From Stieleria maiorica (lineage in GTDB: Bacteria; Planctomycetota; Planctomycetia; Pirellulales; Pirellulaceae): a stretch of 64,000 nt of DNA. Shown here in pieces: positions 9,590-21,152 of this stretch. Both the position numbers and the translations under genes were made by a program. Numbering within the stretch: the stretch's first letter is position 1; every line of letters begins with the position of its first letter. The notes below the pieces were generated by a model, which worked only from the letters and a program-made list of their open reading frames with translations, was not told where the DNA came from and ran no database searches. The stretch is from assembly GCF_008035925.1 (NCBI RefSeq), contig NZ_CP036264.1:3530203-3594202 (forward strand), read 5' to 3'.

Positions 9590-11554
9590 CTATCGGGCGC
9601 TGAGTTCTTTGACGGTTTCGACCAGGGCGATGGCGTTTTCGACCGGGGTTTCTTTGAACACACCGTGGCCGAGATTGAAGATGTGCCCGTTGCGGCCGGC
9701 GACACTGCTGAGCACGGCTGCGGCGCGGTCGCGAATCACCTCGGGATCGGCCAACAAAACCGCCGGGTCCAGGTTGCCTTGCACACTCTTGTCACGCCCG
9801 ATCCGGTCCCACGCGGTCGCCAGTGGGACGCGCCAATCGACGCCCACCACCGTCCGGCTGTCGCCGCGGAGCAACGGCAACAATTCCGGGTTGCCGGTCG
9901 CAAAATTGATCACCGGCACGCCGGGCGCGATCCCCGCAATGATCTGATTCATCCAGGGCAACACGAATTCGCTGTATTCGATCGGCGACAGGCACCCGGC
10001 CCAGCTGTCGAACAGCTGCACACACTGCGCTCCTGCGGCGATTTGATGGTTCAAGTAAACCGTGATCGCCTCGGACAAGGTGCTCATCAATTCCGCCCAG
10101 GCACCGCCGGATGATTGAGAGCACGATTCGTACATCAACTTCTTCGTGTTCGTGTAAACCTTGCTGCCGCCGCCTTCGATCGCATAGCTGGCCAACGTGA
10201 ACGGCGATCCGGCAAACCCGATCAACGGGATTCCCTCGGGCAGATCGGCACGTGTTTGTCGCACCGTCTCATACACGAACCCTAGCGACTGGGGATCGTC
10301 CAAGCGTTTCAGTCGTGTCAGATCCGCGTCGCTGCGAATCGGATTGTGAATCACCGGTCCGTCGCCGGCGACAAACTCCAGGTCAAACCCGAGCGGCTGC
10401 AGCAACGGCAACAAGTCGGAAAAGATGATCGCCGCATCGACGCCCAATCGGTCGACCGCGGTGCACATCACTTCGCTGCACAACGCCGGATTGGCGCACA
10501 GTTCCAAGAAAGTCTGTTTGGCGCGGACCTCGCGGTACTCGCTCATGTAACGTCCGGCTTGTCGCATCAACCAGATCGGGGTGCGTTCGGTCGGTTCACC
10601 GCGACAGGCTTTCAGGAACAGACTGTCGTGCGAAGGGTGCTTGTCCGCCGTCGCGGGTGACTCGGTCGCGAACGAAATCGATTGTTGAATCTTTTCGTCG
10701 GTTTCCTTCAGGCGTTTTTTTGCGGCAACCAATTGGGCCGAACGCTTGGCCGTTTCCACGACCAGATGTCCCATCTTGGGGTGCGACGGCTCGATGTCGG
10801 CGTGCAGGTCACACTCGGTCAGCATTTGCGAGGTCGTCGGGCCGATCGACGCGATCGCGGTGGTCCGCAATCCCGTTCGAAGTTGGTCGGTGATGCCCAT
10901 TTGTTCGGCCATCCGCATCATGTTGACGATCTGGTGGGCGCTGGTCAGCAGCAACAGGTCACGCTGGCCGTCGGCGATCGCTTGGATGTTCTCGCGGAGC
11001 GGATCGGTTTGCTCGGGAAAGTCCCAGCCGTAAACACGCACCGGTCGGACCGATGCGCCGCGGGCCTCCAATCCGGCGACCAGCGAGGCGTTGGAGATGC
11101 CGTATTCCTGTAGCCCGATCTCTTGGTTCGCCACGGCGACTTTATTGTCATCGATGTACCGCAAGATTTCGCGCCAGGTGTTCGGTTCACCGATCCGGTG
11201 CGTTGGTTTGACACCGGCCTCACGCAGCGCCGCGACGGGCTTGGGGCCGCGGCAAATGGTGGTGATGTCGGACAGCGAATCCAGGAATCGCTGGGTGTTG
11301 ACGTGCTTGTCCAGCGAACGCATCAAAAAGCGAAACCCGACGCCGGTCATGAAGATCACGGTGCTGATTTCGCCGGTCATCACACGATAGGCGAAATCGA
11401 TGGCCGCCCGGTTGGGCTCGATCGGGACCTCCCGCATCGAGGGGCTGACATGGCTGACACCCCCGTGCCGTTCGATCAATCGCCGCATGTCGTCGGCGCG
11501 GCGGCTTTCTAAGGAAGCGACATGAAGGCCGGCGAAATCGGCGTCGTTGGGCAT
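9590..11554 (-). CDS. hemDE: Fused uroporphyrinogen-III synthase / uroporphyrinogen decarboxylase
   Basis: This 654-residue protein joins two consecutive haem-pathway enzymes. Residues about 1-270 are a HemD domain (hydroxymethylbilane to uroporphyrinogen III; motifs FMTGVGFRFL and IGPTTSQML). Residues about 310-654 are HemE (decarboxylation to coproporphyrinogen III), with the signatures WLMRQAGRYMSEYR, FSDLLPLLQPLGF, GFAGSPFTLASYAIEG and NLGHGV. The ATG at 11554 (MPNDADFAGLHV) is chosen because the frame extends 147 codons further but that stretch is antisense to trmB and looks non-coding. The gene is divergent from trmB with about 150 bp between the start codons. Both active-site regions look intact, so the protein is probably bifunctional and cytoplasmic. 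Confidence 0.93.
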   Translation of the reverse strand: MPNDADFAGLHVASLESRRADDMRRLIERHGGVSHVSPSMREVPIEPNRAAIDFAYRVMTGEISTVIFMTGVGFRFLMRSLDKHVNTQRFLDSLSDITTICRGPKPVAALREAGVKPTHRIGEPNTWREILRYIDDNKVAVANQEIGLQEYGISNASLVAGLEARGASVRPVRVYGWDFPEQTDPLRENIQAIADGQRDLLLLTSAHQIVNMMRMAEQMGITDQLRTGLRTTAIASIGPTTSQMLTECDLHADIEPSHPKMGHLVVETAKRSAQLVAAKKRLKETDEKIQQSISFATESPATADKHPSHDSLFLKACRGEPTERTPIWLMRQAGRYMSEYREVRAKQTFLELCANPALCSEVMCTAVDRLGVDAAIIFSDLLPLLQPLGFDLEFVAGDGPVIHNPIRSDADLTRLKRLDDPQSLGFVYETVRQTRADLPEGIPLIGFAGSPFTLASYAIEGGGSKVYTNTKKLMYESCSQSSGGAWAELMSTLSEAITVYLNHQIAAGAQCVQLFDSWAGCLSPIEYSEFVLPWMNQIIAGIAPGVPVINFATGNPELLPLLRGDSRTVVGVDWRVPLATAWDRIGRDKSVQGNLDPAVLLADPEVIRDRAAAVLSSVAGRNGHIFNLGHGVFKETPVENAIALVETVKELSAR

Positions 11555-11704
11555 AGGTCGTTTTTTGTGCTGTTGAATGTCGAAGGGGGGGTCGGGGCGG
11601 CAACCGAGATCCGTTCCGGCATTGTAGACGTTTTCGCGGTCGTTACGATTACCTCTTGACGACCAAATGCCATCCTCCCCCGCCGACCGGTTCCGATTGT
11701 TCCG

Positions 11705-12409
11705 ATGCCCCGCAGCCCCATCCGCGCACCCAAGCCGACGCTCGACCTGTCCGACCATCTGTACGTGTTTCGCCAGCCCGTTCCCGGCGAATTGGCTTCG
11801 GGCAGCGACACCGGGTCTGAATTGCCGTTCCCCGAGGTGCCACCGACGATCACCAGCGAAACCGTCTTTGGCAACGACCGGCCGTTGGAAATCGAAGTCG
11901 GCAGCGGAAAAGGTCTGTTTTTGACCAACGAATCGGAACGCAACGGCGAGCACAATTTTCTGGGCATCGAAATCATCCACAAGTACGCGAAACACTCCGC
12001 GGCTCGTTTGGCCAAAGCGGGCCGATCCAACGCCAAGATGATTTCCGGTAACGCCCAGCCGCTGCTGGCCGATCGGGTGCCCGCCGGATCACTCGAAGCG
12101 GTCCACGTTTATTTTCCCGACCCCTGGTGGAAAAAGCGACATCGCAAGCGGCGGGTGGTCAATGAGGGTAGCGTCCAAAGCTTTTTGACGGCCCTGCGAT
12201 CCGGCGGGCGTTTCCATTTTTGGACCGACGTGCTGGACTACTTCGAAGCCACCATCGAGATGATCGCGGAAATCGCCCCGGAATTCGGCGTGCCGATCCC
12301 CGAAGAAAAATCACCCTCGTCCCACGACCTGGATTACCGGACGCATTTCGAACGCCGCAGCCGACAAAACCAAATCCCGGTCTATCGCGTTAGGTACGAG
12401 AAACGTTGA
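11705..12409 (+). CDS. trmB: tRNA (guanine-N7-)-methyltransferase
   Basis: This 234-residue protein makes m7G46 in tRNA using S-adenosylmethionine. The SAM-binding motif EIEVGSGKGLFL is at about residues 61-72, and the TrmB signature VYFPDPWWKKRHRKRR, which contacts tRNA, at about 138-153. The C-terminal part contains 'DLDYRTHFERR'. The ATG at 11705 gives a ~50-residue N-terminal extension before the methyltransferase core, slightly longer than in E. coli. It is divergent from hemDE and 239 bp upstream of dnaE. Confidence 0.95.
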   Translation: MPRSPIRAPKPTLDLSDHLYVFRQPVPGELASGSDTGSELPFPEVPPTITSETVFGNDRPLEIEVGSGKGLFLTNESERNGEHNFLGIEIIHKYAKHSAARLAKAGRSNAKMISGNAQPLLADRVPAGSLEAVHVYFPDPWWKKRHRKRRVVNEGSVQSFLTALRSGGRFHFWTDVLDYFEATIEMIAEIAPEFGVPIPEEKSPSSHDLDYRTHFERRSRQNQIPVYRVRYEKR

Positions 12410-12419
12410 GTGGATGGGG

Positions 12420-12549
12420 AGGGGCAAAACGATGGGGGCAAAACAATTATGTGCTCGATCAAGGCTCGGGATCGGTACCATCGCGAGATTCCTCGAAACA
12501 GGCATCTAATCCGCGCATTGAATCGTTTTGCCCCCATCGTTTTGCCCCC
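12420..12549. repeat. Long inverted repeat between trmB and dnaE (29-bp arms)
   Basis: The arms 12420-12448 and 12521-12549 are complementary at 28 of 29 positions, each holding two GGGCAAAACGATG-like units. The 72-base interior has no gene. The arms could fold back in RNA of either strand. Origin is unknown; it may be a small non-autonomous element. Confidence 0.75.
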
Positions 12550-12648
12550 TCTCTCTCCTCCGGTCCGACCAATTATCGGGCCTGAAGCAGACTGCTAGAA
12601 TGACGGGCAACCGCGCCCAGCCAGCCACCCACGGAAGAGCCTTTTCGC

Positions 12649-16215
<3,567 letters not shown>

Positions 16216-16227
16216 CGCAGGATCGCA

Positions 16228-16359
16228 GCTCAATTTGCGTACTTGACAATGTGTTCCGAGGGTCGCCGTGTTCTCCGAACTCGGCGTGCGCGGACAAGCG
16301 AAGCTTTACCCCGCGCCGACCTCGGAGAGGACGGCGACTGGTCGGCCCAATCGAAAACG
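16228..16359 (+). repeat. ~132-bp dispersed palindromic repeat, copy 1
   Basis: A copy in inverse orientation lies at 34718-34850. Most positions match, including CTCAATTTG, GTCGCCGTGTTCTCCGAACT, CTCGGAGAGGACGGCGACTG and CCCAATCGAAAACG. Inside, the GTCGCCG...CTCGGCG and CGCCGA...CGGCGAC arms are self-complementary over ~25 bp. Both copies sit just after a stop codon, so they could act at transcript ends. Confidence 0.8.
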
Positions 16360-16391
16360 ACGCTGCGGTCGCGTGATGTCCCGGATCGAGG

Positions 16392-16697
16392 TTAACCCAG
16401 CAAGTGGTTCGTCGCAGCGATCAGTTCGCGACGGAGTTGGGCGGAGGAGACCATCATGCGACGTTTCACGTCGCTGTCGTCAAAGAAACGCTCGATACCC
16501 GGTAGCAACGCATCGAGGGTGTCGGTCTGGCGGATGCCGTACATCAGGATCCGTTCCCAGGAGTATTCGTCGTTTTCGTCCTTCGTCTGACGGATCAGGA
16601 TGGTCCGACCGTCGTCCCAATTGATGATCGCGACGATGCAGCGTTTGCCGTCATCGCGTTCGATTTGTCGACAATCAATGACATCGTATTTTGACAT
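16392..16697 (-). CDS. Small conserved-looking protein of unknown function
   Basis: A 101-residue acidic protein with natural composition, beginning MSKYDVIDCRQIERDD. It has alternating strand-like segments (CIVAIINWDDGRTILIR) followed by helices near the C-terminus. There is no signal peptide, membrane helix or recognised motif. It is read on the minus strand from the ATG at 16697, convergent with dnaE. I do not recognise its family. The case that it is a gene rests on its composition. Confidence 0.6.
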   Translation of the reverse strand: MSKYDVIDCRQIERDDGKRCIVAIINWDDGRTILIRQTKDENDEYSWERILMYGIRQTDTLDALLPGIERFFDDSDVKRRMMVSSAQLRRELIAATNHLLG

Positions 16698-17288
16698 GGG
16701 GCATCGGTTGGGGCGTCAATCAAGGCGGGGGACGCGGGAAAGGCATTCGGCAATCGTCTGACCTCTCCGTCGGTTCGCGCCGTGCCGAACAGAGTCCATT
16801 AGGTAAATCAAAACAATTTCGTCGGACCCGCCAGAGAATTCTCTGCATTGGCGCGTTCACGCCAGACGGTCCGACTGTGGTAGGGAACGCCGCATCGACT
16901 TCGCTGCGCTCGGCAGAGCGTGGACGACGTCGGGAATCCATTTTTCGGCGAAGGGCAGGTAGGTGCGTTGGCCGGTGAGTCGAATCAGGACCGGTGGATC
17001 GCTCGTCGCGATTGCCGATTCATCAACGGCTTGTGGATTGAATCGTTTTCGATGAATGAATGGGACGGTACTAGGTACGAAGCGCGAGCGAGTGGATCTG
17101 CTGCGCGCCTCGATTGCGCTGCGGCAATCGTCAATCAACAGGCCGTCAGGGTAGCGGTAAACCGTGACGGTTGCAAAACAATGCCCAGACGCGACCCACT
17201 CTGCCCTTAGCCAGCCGTGAGGTCTGCGATCCTGCCCGGTGACAAGTCGCGGTGGCGACCAGGGGGGCGATTGCGTAAAATCGGCGCC
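16698..17288. other. 591-bp intergenic region without a supported gene
   Basis: I see no convincing coding frame here. Around 17084 the sequence GAGCGAGTGGATCTGCTGCG is shared exactly with 31658-31677, so part of the region is repeat-derived. The promoter of the compatible-solute genes presumably lies near the right end, but no clear -35/-10 pair is visible. Confidence 0.5.
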
Positions 17289-18143
17289 ATGCTGCCCACC
17301 GCTTCACCACTGATCCTGTTTACGGACCTCGATGGCTGCCTGCTGAATAAGCACGACTATGACTGGTCCCCGGCGTCTGCAACGCTGGATCGATTGCGTC
17401 AACGGCAGATTCCGGTGGTCATGAATTCCAGCAAGACCGTGCCGGAAATGACGCTTCTGGCCGATGAACTAGGACTCTCCGACAACACATTCGTCTCCGA
17501 AAACGGATCGGTGATTCGTTGGGGACAGGACGCCGGTGATCGGAGCGGCGAGATCGAAATCATCGGTGCGGCTCGCGATCAGATTTTGGAGGTGCTGCGG
17601 CCTCTGAAGCAAAGCTTTCGCTTCCGTTCCTTTGCGGATCTGGGGCTCGATGGAGTGATCCGCGCAACCCAGTTGTCCGAGGACAGGTCGCAGCTGGCAC
17701 TCGCGCGGCAAGGCACCGAGCCCTTGCTGTGGGACGACAGCGACGAGAACCGAGTTGCGTTTGAGCGACACCTGGACGCTCACCAGCTGACGTTGACCAA
17801 GGGGGGGCGTTTTTGGCACGTCGCCGGGCCGACCAGCAAGGGCAAGGCGATGCAGGTCGTCGCGGAGCGATTATCGCTGGTCATGGCGGGTTGCGAATCC
17901 GGCAACCCACCGATCATCGCGGCGATCGGTGACAGTCCCATCGACCAGAGCATGTTGGACCTTGCCGACGTCCCGATCGGAATTCCGACGGCCAGCGGGT
18001 TAGGTGTCGACGTCGCCCCGGATCGCGGCATCGTTGCCTCGGCGCCCGGAGCGGCGGGTTGGGCCGAAGCCGTCACCGAACTGCTGGCTCGGATCGATAT
18101 TCCCACGGCAGACTCTCTTCCAAATCCTCTTCCCCGGTCATAG
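17289..18143 (+). CDS. HAD-family mannosyl/glucosyl-3-phosphoglycerate phosphatase
   Basis: This 284-residue HAD-IIB (Cof-type) phosphatase resembles mannosyl-3-phosphoglycerate phosphatase. Motif I is ILFTDLDGCLLN (nucleophile Asp at about residue 12, acid/base Asp two on), motif II VVMNSSKT, motif III the Lys in SKGKAM, and motif IV AAIGDSPIDQSML. It would remove phosphate from the sugar-phosphoglycerate made by the next gene, giving glucosylglycerate, a compatible solute. The ATG at 17289 is preferred because the DxD motif then sits at the usual distance from the N-terminus; an upstream in-frame start adds 24 basic residues. The stop is 7 bp before the synthase ATG, so the two are an operon. 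Whether the natural substrate is glucosyl or mannosyl is inferred from context. Confidence 0.85.
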   Translation: MLPTASPLILFTDLDGCLLNKHDYDWSPASATLDRLRQRQIPVVMNSSKTVPEMTLLADELGLSDNTFVSENGSVIRWGQDAGDRSGEIEIIGAARDQILEVLRPLKQSFRFRSFADLGLDGVIRATQLSEDRSQLALARQGTEPLLWDDSDENRVAFERHLDAHQLTLTKGGRFWHVAGPTSKGKAMQVVAERLSLVMAGCESGNPPIIAAIGDSPIDQSMLDLADVPIGIPTASGLGVDVAPDRGIVASAPGAAGWAEAVTELLARIDIPTADSLPNPLPRS

Positions 18144-18150
18144 CGAAACC

Positions 18151-19362
18151 ATGGCGGACTTTGCCCAGAACGGAATTATCGGAACGCTTCACAATTTGCG
18201 AAACCGATCCACCGAAGACCTCGAATCGGAGTTGGTCGAGTTCTCCGCGGAAACTCCGATGGCGTTGCTGTTGCCCTGCCTGTATTCGGAATTGGAAGGT
18301 CCGGCGATGGGGCCGATCGTCGAAGAACTGGCCAAGATTCCTTATTTGAGTGAGATCATCATCGGGCTGGACCGAGCCAATGAAGAACAGTTCCACGCGG
18401 CGAAGCGGTTTTTTGACAAACTGCCACAAAACTATGTCGTGCTGTGGAATGACGGAACCCGACTGAGACACGTCGATGCCGCCCTGCAATCGGCGGGGCT
18501 TGCACCCATGGACCCGGGCAAGGGACGCAACGTCTGGTATTGCCTGGGGTACTTCCTGGCGTCGGGGAAATCCAAGGCGATCGCACTGCATGACTGCGAC
18601 ATCCTGACCTACGACCGATCGATGCCCGCGCGATTGCTGTACCCGCTGGCGCATCCGTCGTTCCATTACCAGTTTTGCAAAGGCTATTACTACCGAGCGG
18701 CCCAGGGAAAATTGAACGGTCGCGTGTTCCGATTGCTGGTCGTGCCGCTGATCCGCGCCCTCAAGACCGTGCTCGGACGGGTCGAGTATTTGGACTACAT
18801 GGGCAGTTTTCGGTACGCGCTTTCCGGTGAGTTTTCGATGCGATCGGAGGTCGTCACGTCGCTACGGATCCCCAGCGATTGGGGGCTGGAAATCGGGACG
18901 TTGTCCGAGATGTATCGCAACTGCAACCTGAACCGGATCTGCCAAGTGGACATCGCCGATGCCTACGATCACAAACACCAACCGGTCTCCGAGGACGATC
19001 GCACCGGTGGTTTGCATCGCATGGCCAACGACATCTGCAAGGCCTTCATTCGAAAACTGGCCGTCCAAGGCTTCGTGATCAGCAACAGCATGCTGAGAAC
19101 GCTGAAAGCCTGTTATTACCGGACGGCGCTGGACGTGGTGGACCATTACCACAACGATGCCGTGATGAGCGGGTTGAACCTGGACCGCCACCGAGAAGAA
19201 GCCACGGTGGAACTGTTCAGCCGAGTCATCGTGGCGGCGGGCGACGAGTTTCTCAATCGCCCCGACGAAAGCCCCTTCATTGACAACTGGTCCCGCGTGA
19301 CGAGCGCGGTGCCGGACATCTATGACCAACTCCTGGGCGCGGTAGAAGCGGACAATGCCTGA
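18151..19362 (+). CDS. gpgS: Glucosyl-3-phosphoglycerate synthase (GpgS-like glycosyltransferase)
   Basis: This 403-residue GT-A-fold glycosyltransferase has the features of glucosyl-3-phosphoglycerate synthases. The nucleotide-sugar segment LLLPCLYSELEGPA is near residue 40. The metal-binding region ALHDCDILTYDR is at about 150-160. The downstream SDWGLEIGTLSEMYRN and DAYDHKHQPVS segments fit the acceptor site. It would transfer glucose from NDP-glucose to 3-phosphoglycerate. The ATG at 18151 (MADFAQNG) is chosen over an in-frame start at 18004 that lies inside the phosphatase gene. The phosphatase is immediately upstream and a GH13_18 phosphorylase immediately downstream, giving a complete make-and-break cassette. 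Confidence 0.88.
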   Translation: MADFAQNGIIGTLHNLRNRSTEDLESELVEFSAETPMALLLPCLYSELEGPAMGPIVEELAKIPYLSEIIIGLDRANEEQFHAAKRFFDKLPQNYVVLWNDGTRLRHVDAALQSAGLAPMDPGKGRNVWYCLGYFLASGKSKAIALHDCDILTYDRSMPARLLYPLAHPSFHYQFCKGYYYRAAQGKLNGRVFRLLVVPLIRALKTVLGRVEYLDYMGSFRYALSGEFSMRSEVVTSLRIPSDWGLEIGTLSEMYRNCNLNRICQVDIADAYDHKHQPVSEDDRTGGLHRMANDICKAFIRKLAVQGFVISNSMLRTLKACYYRTALDVVDHYHNDAVMSGLNLDRHREEATVELFSRVIVAAGDEFLNRPDESPFIDNWSRVTSAVPDIYDQLLGAVEADNA

Positions 19363-19409
19363 CCCAATCAACTTCAACTTTGATTCTCACGCATCAAGAA
19401 ATCGTTTCC

Positions 19410-21152
19410 ATGGCATTACCAACGGATTTTGACGAATCGCCCGTCCGCGCGCCCCTTGCTCAACACCTCGCCTTCCTCTACCCGGATTCAGACCCGGAAC
19501 AACTGGCTGACGAAGTCATCGCGATCTTCGACCAGTTCCAGCCGCAAGGCCCATTGCCGCTGCACCAATTGTGGTCGCAAGAGGACTCCCTGCTGATCAC
19601 CTATGGGGATTCGATCGTCGACAACGGCTCGGCACCGCTGGACACGTTACACCAGTTTCTCAACGAGTATTTAAAGGATTCGATTTCGTCGGTCCACGTG
19701 TTGCCGTTTTGCCCGTTCAGCTCCGACGACGGGTTCGCCGTGATCGACTACACCAAAGTCAATCCGAAGCTGGGCGACTGGTCGGAGATCTCGGAAATCG
19801 CGGGCAACTACCGGTTGATGGCCGACATTGTGATCAATCACGTGTCCTCCGAAAGCGAGTGGTTCAAAAACTACCGCGAGGGCGTCGAACCCGGTGCGAC
19901 CTATTTCATGGAAGCCAATGCCGGGGATGACCTGTCGGCCGTCGTACGGCCCCGCGCCTCCTCGCTGCTGCGACCGACCGAAACCTCCCGGGGCCTGAAG
20001 CACGTCTGGTGCACGTTCAGCCACGATCAAATCGATTTGGATTTTCGCAATCCGCAGGTCTTGATGGAGTTCCTGAGAATCATCCGGTTGTACCTGCAGC
20101 ACGGCGTCAGCATCTTTCGGCTCGATGCGGTCGGGTTTTTATGGAAGGAACCGGGAACGTCGTGTATCCACCTGCCCCAGACGCACGAGGTGGTGCGGCT
20201 GATTCGCACGATCACCGATTACTTTGCACCGGGCACGCTGTTGATCACCGAAACCAATGTGCCCAACCACGAGAACCTGACCTACTTTGGAAACCGCAAC
20301 GAAGCTCACGTCATCTACAACTTCAGCCTGGCGCCGCTGCTGGTGCATGCCCTGTTGACCGGCAAGTCGGAATACCTGAAACGGTGGATGATGACGATGC
20401 CGCCGGCGCCGGTCGGGTGCACGTACCTGAACTTCACCGCGTCACATGACGGCATCGGCATGCGGCCCGCCGAAGGTCTGTTGTCAGACGAAGAACAACT
20501 GCAACTGGTGGAAACCGTACGCCGGTTCGGCGGCCGCGTTTCAACCCGACGCACCGCCGACGGTGGAGAACGCGTTTACGAACTGAACGTGTCGTTGTTC
20601 GACGCGTTGCGGGGCACGGTCGATGGCGAAGACCCGTGGCAAGTGGAACGCTTCTTATGCTCCCAGACCGTGATGATGGGGCTGGAAGGCATTCCGGCGT
20701 TTTACATCCACAGCCTGTTGGCCACCCCCAACGACCAGGACGGCGTCGCCGCGACGAACCATAATCGCAGCATCAATCGCCACAAATGGGATTGGTCGGA
20801 TTTGCAGCAACGCTTGAGCGACAAAGGGTCGGTCCATCACCGGGTCTTTGAAGAACTGTCGCGGCGGATCCAGCTGCGTCGTCGGATGGCGCCGTTTCAC
20901 CCCAACGCCACCCAGTTCACGCTCCAGCTAAGCGAGCCCTACTTCGCCTTTTGGCGTCAGAGCACCGACCGCAGCCAAAGCGTATTTTGTGTGCACAACC
21001 TGACCGACGCGGTTCAGGAATTGAAGCTTTCCGATCTGAACCTGATCCTGATGGATTCATGGTACGACGCGATTTCGGGAACGCGGCTGGACGACCAAAA
21101 CGCCGTCTTGAACGTCGCGCCGTACCAGTGCCTGTGGATCACCAATCGTTAG
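19410..21152 (+). CDS. GH13_18 sucrose phosphorylase family protein, possibly glucosylglycerate phosphorylase
   Basis: A 580-residue GH13 subfamily 18 enzyme. Family motifs are ADIVINHVSS, the nucleophile region FRLDAVGFLWK, the acid/base region LITETNVPNHEN, and NFTASHDGIGMRP. The family phosphorolyses sucrose or glucosylglycerate to glucose-1-phosphate. Directly following GpgS and its phosphatase, glucosylglycerate is the more likely substrate here (inference); sequence reading alone cannot decide between them. The ATG at 19410 is preferred over a TTG ten codons earlier. The 3' end overlaps that of the convergent glycogen phosphorylase gene by 4 bp, so transcription of the two may interfere. 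Glucose-1-phosphate is the shared product of both enzymes. Confidence 0.88.
   Translation: MALPTDFDESPVRAPLAQHLAFLYPDSDPEQLADEVIAIFDQFQPQGPLPLHQLWSQEDSLLITYGDSIVDNGSAPLDTLHQFLNEYLKDSISSVHVLPFCPFSSDDGFAVIDYTKVNPKLGDWSEISEIAGNYRLMADIVINHVSSESEWFKNYREGVEPGATYFMEANAGDDLSAVVRPRASSLLRPTETSRGLKHVWCTFSHDQIDLDFRNPQVLMEFLRIIRLYLQHGVSIFRLDAVGFLWKEPGTSCIHLPQTHEVVRLIRTITDYFAPGTLLITETNVPNHENLTYFGNRNEAHVIYNFSLAPLLVHALLTGKSEYLKRWMMTMPPAPVGCTYLNFTASHDGIGMRPAEGLLSDEEQLQLVETVRRFGGRVSTRRTADGGERVYELNVSLFDALRGTVDGEDPWQVERFLCSQTVMMGLEGIPAFYIHSLLATPNDQDGVAATNHNRSINRHKWDWSDLQQRLSDKGSVHHRVFEELSRRIQLRRRMAPFHPNATQFTLQLSEPYFAFWRQSTDRSQSVFCVHNLTDAVQELKLSDLNLILMDSWYDAISGTRLDDQNAVLNVAPYQCLWITNR

Noticed and set aside
11555..11995. 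147-codon N-terminal extension of hemDE
   Set aside because: Overlaps trmB on the other strand and has no similarity to HemD; the protein fold starts at the ATG at 11554.
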